Of a DNA stretch of 56,575 bases, positions 49,364 through 56,575 are shown piece by piece. A program made the translations under genes and the position numbers. Numbering within the stretch: position 1 is the first letter of the stretch; the number at the start of each line of letters is the position of its first letter. The DNA is taken from IMG/VR virus record IMGVR_UViG_3300002835_013445, positions 1-56,575 of that record; one strand, 5' to 3'. This DNA is from a virus. A model generated the notes under the pieces. That model was not told where the DNA came from. It ran no database searches and saw nothing but the letters and a program-made list of their open reading frames with translations.

Positions 49364-51712
49364 TTATTTCCTTATAAATATCTTTTCATTATATGATACA
49401 AAGTCCAGGAAAACCTCCTCACCAGAATTGTTTTCTATAGTAACTTTCGTCTCATTCTGATATAGTCCTAAAGAATTAAGATTATCTTGATCTCCTATAA
49501 TTGTATATACACCCGGAATCAAGTTTGCAAACTTTGTTGACACACTAAAGGATTTTTTATAATTTTTTGGCCCATATATATAACATTTTATATTTTTACT
49601 TAAATTTATACTTATACTAGACGTATTAGTAGTATCTGATGTTTGATCAACGACAACAAATGTTTGATCTAAAATACTTGTGGATAGAACCACCGGTTCT
49701 GATTCAATCAAGGGACTAGAAGGTAATTTTGTTTCTTCAATTATAATAGGATCATAACCCAGGTAAACAAAAATATCTCCATATAAAAATTTATCTAATA
49801 CTTGTGAATTATAGGACTGGATAGTTCTTTTAGCAGTAAGGAAGTGATCGTCGTAGGAAATTTGATTTGAGTTGTATCTTATATTTCTGGGAATATTATT
49901 ATATAAGTCTTTGATTCTAATTATATAGAATCCATTTTGAATATTTTGTACAGATGTGACATTTTTTATAATCTGTTGTCCTTTATATAAGGAGAACAAT
50001 GATTCCGACCCTTGATCTATGTAGAAATAGTCTATATTGTATATATTTTCTGTTATTGTATTGTCTGGATTTTCGAATGCGTTATTACCAATAATATTAA
50101 AATTAATAAGACTCGTATATTCAACATTCTCTTTGTTATATAAAGAAATATTATTTATGTTATTAAAATTATTGATTGTTTTTAAAATATTTTTAATATT
50201 AATAATGTATAAATATTCATCTTTAGATATAGCGCAGTATGTTGCGTTAACGTTGACATTTTCATTCAGAATATTGAACTGTTCTAGAAAATTAATAACT
50301 GTAACGGCACCAATTTCGTAGGTGTTTATTTGAGTAATTTTTTTAATATTCTCAAGATAATATTCTGTATTGTCTAAGTCTATATCTCCAATTATTATAT
50401 TTATATTTCCACCATTATAAAATTCTGGATATTCTAAACCATTAAGAATAAAACTACCTCTAACTAAACTAATATTTTCTGGATCTAGATTACCATGTTT
50501 GTCTAGTCCAAGAGTAACGTCGAAAGATTGATCTTTATCAACAAATTTAATTTCAGAATTCATAAATTCAGGATTATTATTTAGATTGATTGAAGGAGCT
50601 ATATAGAAATAGTAAAACCAATTATCTGAATTATTGTCTAGTCTTAAAATTTCTATTTTTTCATCTCCAATACAATATTTATTTAGCAAGTTTTTAACTA
50701 TGGAATATTCATAAATTTGTCCATCGATAGATAAATTAATACTATCCTTAGTTTTTTTGTCTTTGATTTTTTGCCAAACCTCAGAATTAGAAACGATTAA
50801 TTTGTATGGAACTAGAATAGTATTAAAAATAGGTATTGGTTCTCTATATATATAAATTTGATTATCTTCATTGTTTGCTTCTATCTGAAGATTAACAGAT
50901 ATCTCGTTGATATTTGGTAAAACAATACTAGTTTGAGTGGAACATCCATAATCATTGCTAACCGTTAGGTCGTATGTTCCTGGAGTTAATAAATCATTAA
51001 ATATATATACATAATTATTTTCGTTTATATTATCTAAATATTTAGTTTCTAATGGATGAACATATATCTTTTCTTCTGTAGTAGTATTGGAAAAAATAAA
51101 AGAAAATGGACCATATCCATTAACATTACACTCTAGATAAACATAACTATCTAATAATTTAGGAGGTAATGTTCTAGTAACAGAAAACACAATTCTACTA
51201 TCTTTAATTTCAATTGTTCGTGGCCAACGATAAGAACATCCAGCGCTATCAGATAATAATACTGTATATTCTCCATGAACTATATCGTTAAATCTTATAT
51301 TATTTGTTTCTGTTGTTGTAGATTGAGAATCAATTGAGCAAAAATAGGGTGGGGTTCCACCACTTATTTCAAGATATATATAGCCATTATTATTTTCACA
51401 CGCATATTCTGAATATTTTAATTCTGTTATGGATAACTCTGGAGGAGATGTTATAGTTACAGAGTATACGTCTCCTTCAGCATCTGATGATGTGCTTACA
51501 ACTTTGAATGTGTATGTGCCGTTAGATAAATTTGTTGCTATAAATCCATCATTAGATATAAAAGAGCTTTCAGAAAAATTGCCACCCCATTGTATGACAT
51601 AGTTTTCATAAGCGCTTGTTTCGGACTCATCGAATTCTATATTTTCAATAAATATACTAGCAATATTATTATCAAAACAAGTATTGTTGATTGTCGAATA
51701 TATTATTTCCAT
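49364..51712 (-). CDS. Tail-associated protein with SprB-like repeats
   Basis: 782 residues, minus strand. Residues about 95-290 contain two or three SprB-like or PKD-like repeats, recognisable by GGTPPYFCSIDSQS, VHGEYTVLLSDSAGCSYRW and TPGTYDLTVSNDYGCS (each ends with G-C-S). Such repeats occur in cell-surface adhesins. The rest is beta-rich with many Asn and Ile. It probably forms part of the tail fibre or adsorption apparatus. It starts three bases before the tail gene at 45441 ends upstream, i.e. the two are separated by only two bases. Confidence 0.65.
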   Translation of the reverse strand: MEIIYSTINNTCFDNNIASIFIENIEFDESETSAYENYVIQWGGNFSESSFISNDGFIATNLSNGTYTFKVVSTSSDAEGDVYSVTITSPPELSITELKYSEYACENNNGYIYLEISGGTPPYFCSIDSQSTTTETNNIRFNDIVHGEYTVLLSDSAGCSYRWPRTIEIKDSRIVFSVTRTLPPKLLDSYVYLECNVNGYGPFSFIFSNTTTEEKIYVHPLETKYLDNINENNYVYIFNDLLTPGTYDLTVSNDYGCSTQTSIVLPNINEISVNLQIEANNEDNQIYIYREPIPIFNTILVPYKLIVSNSEVWQKIKDKKTKDSINLSIDGQIYEYSIVKNLLNKYCIGDEKIEILRLDNNSDNWFYYFYIAPSINLNNNPEFMNSEIKFVDKDQSFDVTLGLDKHGNLDPENISLVRGSFILNGLEYPEFYNGGNINIIIGDIDLDNTEYYLENIKKITQINTYEIGAVTVINFLEQFNILNENVNVNATYCAISKDEYLYIINIKNILKTINNFNNINNISLYNKENVEYTSLINFNIIGNNAFENPDNTITENIYNIDYFYIDQGSESLFSLYKGQQIIKNVTSVQNIQNGFYIIRIKDLYNNIPRNIRYNSNQISYDDHFLTAKRTIQSYNSQVLDKFLYGDIFVYLGYDPIIIEETKLPSSPLIESEPVVLSTSILDQTFVVVDQTSDTTNTSSISINLSKNIKCYIYGPKNYKKSFSVSTKFANLIPGVYTIIGDQDNLNSLGLYQNETKVTIENNSGEEVFLDFVSYNEKIFIRK

Positions 51713-51715
51713 ACA

Positions 51716-53203
51716 TTATCCACATTTAATAAAGGTTTTATTCCTACTATATGAATATGTAGAAATAGTTTTATTTTCTTCTTTAACTAACCATCCATTA
51801 TATTTACTGGAAGAAAGTGTAAATTGCCTATCAACACAATTTATAATTTCTGCAATTTTTGATTGATCACATCCTTGTAATGTTCCTCTAACCGTAACAG
51901 TAGCTTCTTGAGGTTTGTCTCCAATATAATGTATTATAGATCGTAAATTATTTGGCACAATAAATTCTTGATGTCTAACAGATGGCAATTTTTCATCTAT
52001 CGTTGTTTCTATTGCTGCTACTCCTAATGTTTTACACGTTGGTATATCCGCATATTCTGCGTTAAATGTAATTTCTCCAGCAACAACAGATGTTGATATA
52101 CTGCTAGATATTCTTTGATAACAAACTTCTTCTGTGTCATCTTCTTCGCAAGTTGAGTTTGGAGTTGGTCTTGGTTTGTTTCGCTCTCCTGTTGGATTTG
52201 GCGATAATTCAGGCCAATTACCATTGATAATTTTTGGTAATATTTTACCCAAAGCAACATTAGCATTAGCTAATCTTTCTCCGGGTCCAATTTTATTGCC
52301 TAAAAAATTCAGAGTTGCCGGAGATAATCCTTTGATCGTTCCGCTAATTGTTCTAGTTTTTTTAGGCGTTTCTGATTCTAAAGACACTTTATCATCTGTA
52401 TTAAGATCCACCCATGCGCTTGGAGCACAGCTCCCAGAGGACATATATAGATCAAATTTCCAAATAGCGGCCCCAGAATCATTTATTTCGAAAGTTTTTG
52501 TATCTATCCATTTTTGCCAACCAGAATAATTAGCTAGCGGATTTGTTGCTGCTTCTGGGCCACTAAATATAAAACTCATTAAATTAGCGGCTCTTTCTTC
52601 TATAAGAGCAATAGCCTGCTTCATGCCATCATATTCGGGAACACCACAGATATTTCTACCATAGCATGTAACGTTGATTTCTCCTTGTGCTTTAACATAT
52701 GATTTTGATAAACCCAATTCGGAATCTACTAGTCCCAAGTTATCAGAATTTCCTTCAAAAGATAATTTTTCAAAATATGCTTTGATAAATCTTGCGTTTT
52801 TTTCACTTAAATTATTTCGAGTTAAAAATTCAGGATCTGGATTAACAGCCGGACCATCGCCTAATGCTTCTATCGCTATAACAATAGAATAAGTTGCTAC
52901 GAATGGCTGGTCAGATTGGGATAATTCTACAGATCGTACTCGGCCAGCTCCTGATAAAAAGTCACTAGTTCCTTGACAGCCTATTGTTACCATTACGCAG
53001 TCCTGGGTGGATTGTAGAGCGCCGATGGTACTCATCTGTGTTACAATATCTTCTCCAACAATAGTTCCATCTAAATTTACAATTAATACTCCACCTATAA
53101 TATATTCTCCGCTTTTATTATATTCGTACGACGTACTTACGAACGGAGCTGGCTTTAAATTTGTATTTCCTATTTTAACCGAACTGGGGGTGATTGTTGC
53201 CAT
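51716..53203 (-). CDS. Tail-module protein, paralogue of the next gene (495 residues)
   Basis: Minus strand; the start was moved to ATG at 53203 because it gives a one-base overlap (TAATG) with the upstream gene, rather than the earlier ATG at 53212. The N-terminal third (a GEYIIGGVLIVNL strand and VTIGCQGTSDFL) and the end (YSRNKTFIKCG) line up with the gene at 53203-54675, whose corresponding stretches are GEIIGGNIIAKI and a final RQNFIECL. So the two are duplicates. The protein is beta-rich and Cys-containing. Role probably in the tail tube, baseplate or fibre base. Confidence 0.65.
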   Translation of the reverse strand: MATITPSSVKIGNTNLKPAPFVSTSYEYNKSGEYIIGGVLIVNLDGTIVGEDIVTQMSTIGALQSTQDCVMVTIGCQGTSDFLSGAGRVRSVELSQSDQPFVATYSIVIAIEALGDGPAVNPDPEFLTRNNLSEKNARFIKAYFEKLSFEGNSDNLGLVDSELGLSKSYVKAQGEINVTCYGRNICGVPEYDGMKQAIALIEERAANLMSFIFSGPEAATNPLANYSGWQKWIDTKTFEINDSGAAIWKFDLYMSSGSCAPSAWVDLNTDDKVSLESETPKKTRTISGTIKGLSPATLNFLGNKIGPGERLANANVALGKILPKIINGNWPELSPNPTGERNKPRPTPNSTCEEDDTEEVCYQRISSSISTSVVAGEITFNAEYADIPTCKTLGVAAIETTIDEKLPSVRHQEFIVPNNLRSIIHYIGDKPQEATVTVRGTLQGCDQSKIAEIINCVDRQFTLSSSKYNGWLVKEENKTISTYSYSRNKTFIKCG

Positions 53204-54675
53204 TATAAGCACTCTATAAAGTTTTGTCGAATAGTATAGCTATTTCTAGTTTCTGTGGTGGTATTTTCTATTAGTAGTGCTTTTGCTGGAACATATTGGT
53301 TTATTGCTATTGCTAGTCCATCGTTTGTTGTGCATTTTGTTTTATTGCCACAATTATCTTCTGGATATGATGTTGCCACAGTAATATTAACTTTTTTTGC
53401 TGATTTACAATTTAAATTTTGTATAAGGGTGCCTCTTCCTGGTAAAATATGCTCGACATATTGAGGTTGTGGTTCGATAATTTCTACTGTTGTTTCTGTT
53501 TTGATTCCATCTTTTATACATGTACCTCCGCTACTATCTTGAGTTGTTGACCATTCAAAATTAAAGTTGATTACTCCATCTGTTCTAGATACTGATATTG
53601 TGCCAGAGGATGGTTTTATATAATTCGAGTCCTCATTACCACCATCTTCTGGTTTGTTTTCGCATCTGCCTATATTAGTGTTGCTTGTTGGTGGACAATT
53701 TGGTTTTTCATTAAGTTCTAATGTTTGACCAGCCCAACTATTTAAATCTTCATATTTTCCCCTTACTTTTGTAAAAGTTCCCATAGCATTAGCCAATTTT
53801 GAAACAGAGCATGTTGATACCAGAGTAACTAAGTCTCCCCAATCTACATTAACAAGACCCGTTACGGTTCCAGATGTAACATATGTTATATCTTTAGATT
53901 CGTATGTTCGATTATATGAAAAAATTAAATCGACCAATGCTGTTCCGGTAGATGTTGGTGGTAATAAAATCATATCACAACTAAAACTTATAGATCCATC
54001 GTTATCTATTTCTATAGATCTAGACTGTAAATATTTTTTATACGCTCCATACAGTGTTATTAATTTTGAATTTGAAATACCGTATTTAACAAGTCTTTTC
54101 AAAACACTGATAGTAGTATTTGTTGATCCGCAATATGTTTCGCACTTTAAACTAATACTATTAGAAAATCTTATAAATGCTTTTGACACTCCATTAACTT
54201 CATCATAAACATATCCGTGAGAATCTTCCCCTATGGTAATTGATTCTTTTCTACTAAGTTCAACCACACCATCAGCGGCTGTTATTCCAAAGCTATTTGA
54301 TGGTATAGAAGATATTAATCCTCTTAGTTCTATACTATAAGCGCCCTGGTTTACCCATGATGGATCAGGACCTTGGTCTATGGTAACATTTGTAATCCTC
54401 GCTTTGTCACCTAGTGGATTAAAATTTGGTATACCAGTAGTAACCACACACTTTGGTGACGATCCTAATTTTCTGATTAATGCTAGTCTGGACATGACTA
54501 CGCTTCCGGTTTTCGAGCCGTCTTGATCCGAAACAGATACAATTCCTGTTATTTTAGCAATTATATTTCCTCCGATGATTTCTCCGGAGTCTGATGTATA
54601 GTATTCAAATGATATATTAGATGTTGGAGCATATTGTTCCTCATCTAATACCAATGATCCTATTGTAATTGACAT
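53203..54675 (-). CDS. Tail-module protein, paralogue of the preceding gene (490 residues)
   Basis: 490 residues, minus strand. SITIGSLVLDEEQYAPTSNI starts the protein; the region around residues 20-130 and the C-terminus are similar in order and pattern to the protein encoded at 51716-53203. Beta-rich, many Thr/Ser, with conserved Cys. It sits two bases after the fibre gene stop and is coupled to its duplicate by TAATG. A structural role in the tail is inferred. Confidence 0.65.
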   Translation of the reverse strand: MSITIGSLVLDEEQYAPTSNISFEYYTSDSGEIIGGNIIAKITGIVSVSDQDGSKTGSVVMSRLALIRKLGSSPKCVVTTGIPNFNPLGDKARITNVTIDQGPDPSWVNQGAYSIELRGLISSIPSNSFGITAADGVVELSRKESITIGEDSHGYVYDEVNGVSKAFIRFSNSISLKCETYCGSTNTTISVLKRLVKYGISNSKLITLYGAYKKYLQSRSIEIDNDGSISFSCDMILLPPTSTGTALVDLIFSYNRTYESKDITYVTSGTVTGLVNVDWGDLVTLVSTCSVSKLANAMGTFTKVRGKYEDLNSWAGQTLELNEKPNCPPTSNTNIGRCENKPEDGGNEDSNYIKPSSGTISVSRTDGVINFNFEWSTTQDSSGGTCIKDGIKTETTVEIIEPQPQYVEHILPGRGTLIQNLNCKSAKKVNITVATSYPEDNCGNKTKCTTNDGLAIAINQYVPAKALLIENTTTETRNSYTIRQNFIECL

Positions 54676-54677
54676 AA

Positions 54678-56575
54678 TTATGTATTAAGTGTTGATGCTG
54701 TAATTTTAATCCAATTATCATTGCCGCCATGAGCTAGTGTTATGTTATATAGAGAGGATAACGTTTCAAATGCGGATCCTGCTCCTGATTTTCTAATTTC
54801 TATAGTATTAACAGATGACATATTAGCTATAGTAAATTTTTTACCTAAATATAAGCCCGTGCCATTTGGTAGATAAACAATAGAAGATCCTGTTGGATAT
54901 AAAAATTGATACTCGGCGTCTGTGTGTGTTAACTGTCTGGGTGATACAAAAGTTCCGGACGATGCTAAATTATTATATTCTACTTGATTATTTTGATACA
55001 ATAATGATTGAACACTTCCACTACCAGAAACGGAAATCATAGAGGGTAATATTAATTGATCGGTACTAAAAGATGTAAAGTCACCGGTTGCATATGTTCC
55101 ATCAAAATCTATATCTATTACTTTTGAGATGCTATTACGAACAATAAAATCTCCCTCATCACTAACTTCCATTGTGCCGCTGTTCCAAACGCCTGTTCCA
55201 ATACTAACTACATCATTAATAACAAAAAGTTTCGCGTTATTTCCGGAAGTCCCACTACCAACAACGATCTTATCTAGATATCCAGTTTTAGCTATAAGAT
55301 CTTCAACATATGTTGTATTTGGTTGAATTCCAGTTATATTTTGTCCAAAAATAAATACATTATCATATCCTCCATCGTTATTATACCCACCAAAGATTAC
55401 ATTAAAATCCCCACTTGAAACATTAGCAAAACCATTTATTGTGGTATAATCGCCGGTCGAGTTATTTACTGCTCCAGCTATAATAGAACTATGTATTCCA
55501 CTAATACTATTATTTGCTCCACCTAATATACAGCTCCATGTGCCACTACTACCTATAGTATTAGATTGACCACCACCAATAAAACTTTCTTGAGCATTAT
55601 TAATATTTTGGCTTCCACCAATTATGGAAGAGAAAGATCCCGCTGTTCTATTGTTATATCCGCCACCTAAAAAGCTATAAGTTCCTGATGCTACACTAAG
55701 AGCAGATGATCGTCCTCTTTGTAGATCAACCGCATAAGATCCTCTAAGATTACCAGAAGGATCTAATTGAAAAGCATTAGTTCCACTAGGAACTAGTATT
55801 AGGTTACCGCTTGTGGAACTTAATGTATTTCCATCCAATTTTAGATTATCCACAGATATACTACCATAAACTATCAATCCAGAATCCACAACAAAATCTG
55901 ATGATGTTTTAACAACAACTCCGGTGTTGCTAACATTGATATAATTACTAGCATCAGTATAAAGGCTTATAATATTATTACCAGAAAAAGATGCTAAACT
56001 ATTATTAGAAAGTAGTATATTGTTAATTCCAGAAACTTTTGTATTAGCGCCGATAACAATATTATTATTGCCAGACGATACTATGTTATTGCCAAAAACT
56101 AATCCGCCAGATCCGTATATTTGATTGAGGTATCCGGCCATAAATCCGGTGTTAGAAATTGAGCCATAGTTTCCTATACCAAAAGCCACAAGAGAACCAT
56201 CGTTCGCGGTTGCTAACAAAGAATTATTTTTACCAACAGCAACAGAGTTGTTTGCTGTAACGAGATTAGATTCTCCTAAACCAACAGAGTAGTCACCGTG
56301 CGCTCCGTTAAGATAACCACAAGTAACCGAGTACAAACCACTATTAGCATTACCGATACCTATTGCGGTAACATAATCTTCATTGACTTCGTTATTATTG
56401 CCAATTATAACTACTCCAAAATTACCACTACTTAAGCATGTGTTATTTATACCAAATATGCTCATGTTCGATCCTGAACATACTATGTCATCTCCAAAAA
56501 GAATATTATTTGTACCACTAGTAACTATTGATTTTCCAAAAATAAAGTTTCCAGAACTTATAACAGTATTATCGT
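54678..56575 (-). CDS. Tail fibre with YadA-like beta-roll repeats (5' end outside window)
   Basis: Minus strand. An internal ATG lies at 56463-56465, but the frame continues to the window edge with the same repeat pattern (GNFIFGKSIVTSGTNNILFG), so the gene starts outside. Two sets of head-type repeats are seen: one with G-x-x-N-x-V/A-x-x-x-x-S-V-A-x-G (for example SNLVTANNSVAVGKNNS), and a second with SFLGGGYNNRTAGSFSSIIG and similar units. These are the YadA-like left-handed beta-roll repeats of trimeric adhesins, so a trimeric fibre is likely. The C-terminal 150 residues form a non-repeat domain, probably host binding. Confidence 0.8.
   Translation of the reverse strand, partial: DNTVISSGNFIFGKSIVTSGTNNILFGDDIVCSGSNMSIFGINNTCLSSGNFGVVIIGNNNEVNEDYVTAIGIGNANSGLYSVTCGYLNGAHGDYSVGLGESNLVTANNSVAVGKNNSLLATANDGSLVAFGIGNYGSISNTGFMAGYLNQIYGSGGLVFGNNIVSSGNNNIVIGANTKVSGINNILLSNNSLASFSGNNIISLYTDASNYINVSNTGVVVKTSSDFVVDSGLIVYGSISVDNLKLDGNTLSSTSGNLILVPSGTNAFQLDPSGNLRGSYAVDLQRGRSSALSVASGTYSFLGGGYNNRTAGSFSSIIGGSQNINNAQESFIGGGQSNTIGSSGTWSCILGGANNSISGIHSSIIAGAVNNSTGDYTTINGFANVSSGDFNVIFGGYNNDGGYDNVFIFGQNITGIQPNTTYVEDLIAKTGYLDKIVVGSGTSGNNAKLFVINDVVSIGTGVWNSGTMEVSDEGDFIVRNSISKVIDIDFDGTYATGDFTSFSTDQLILPSMISVSGSGSVQSLLYQNNQVEYNNLASSGTFVSPRQLTHTDAEYQFLYPTGSSIVYLPNGTGLYLGKKFTIANMSSVNTIEIRKSGAGSAFETLSSLYNITLAHGGNDNWIKITASTLNT

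Noticed and set aside
1-56575. CRISPR array
   Set aside because: No set of regularly spaced, near-identical direct repeats was found by eye.
1-56575. tRNA genes
   Set aside because: No cloverleaf-compatible sequence with a GTTCGAATC-type T arm was seen in the short intergenic gaps; scattered TTCGAA-like strings are inside coding genes.

Overview
The window is a piece of a large, strongly AT-rich dsDNA tailed phage genome (Caudoviricetes; a long contractile or non-contractile tail cannot be decided here). Evidence is the combination of phage-type replication genes (UvsX/RecA-like recombinase, DnaB-like helicase, DnaG-like primase, split DNA polymerase III alpha, SSB, dNMP kinase), a phage-type sigma factor, very tight gene packing with many 1-20 base overlaps, and long tail/fibre genes at the right end. 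No terminase, portal or major capsid gene is inside the window, so it is a fraction of a larger genome. The host is unknown. Cys-rich proteins in a GC-rich patch near 44.2-44.8 kb remind me of planctomycete or planctomycete-phage proteins, but that is memory, not a search.

Layout. (1) 0-9.3 kb: a compact sugar operon. Transaldolase, GmhA-type isomerase, HddA-type kinase, a HAD phosphatase-nucleotidyltransferase fusion, an SDR epimerase and a TylF-type methyltransferase form what looks like a complete route from sedoheptulose-7-phosphate to a modified nucleotide-activated heptose, flanked by glycosyltransferases. A deoxyribosyltransferase-like protein and a GMP reductase are embedded in it. 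(2) 9.3-15.8 kb: two phage structural-type proteins, a sigma factor, several unknowns, a ClpP-like protease, a DeoC-fold protein that has lost its catalytic residues, and a GlcNAc-type glycosyltransferase. (3) 15.9-16.5 kb: a single gene with its own strong ribosome site and a very strong terminator. (4) 16.5-20.6 kb: a run of small membrane proteins including a holin-like gene, surrounding a papain-like peptidase; probably lysis or envelope related. (5) 20.6-37.5 kb: nucleotide metabolism (dCMP deaminase, class II ribonucleotide reductase, dNMP kinase) and replication/recombination, including a DNA polymerase III alpha gene split into two polypeptides around a proofreading exonuclease, ending with ssb and a terminator. 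(6) 37.6-42.3 kb: a second glycosylation block. (7) 42.3-45.1 kb: a Vsr-like homing-type endonuclease, a possible annealing protein, a Zn-ribbon protein and a two-gene segment whose middle is sharply GC-richer than everything else. (8) 45.1-45.4 kb: the convergent boundary, containing what look like gene relics. (9) 45.4-56.6 kb on the minus strand: a tail module with a 1306-residue protein carrying a Thr-repeat tail, a protein with SprB-like repeats, two paralogous tail proteins and a fibre with YadA-like beta-roll repeats that runs off the window.

How it fits together. Regulation seems to use a few host-like promoters (TTGACT-16-TATAAT type) placed before blocks, with long translationally coupled operons behind them. 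The nucleotide genes feed the phage's own replisome. The heptose operon plus about six glycosyltransferases suggests that the phage makes and attaches a dedicated sugar, either to its virion, its DNA or the host surface. The target is not visible in the sequence.
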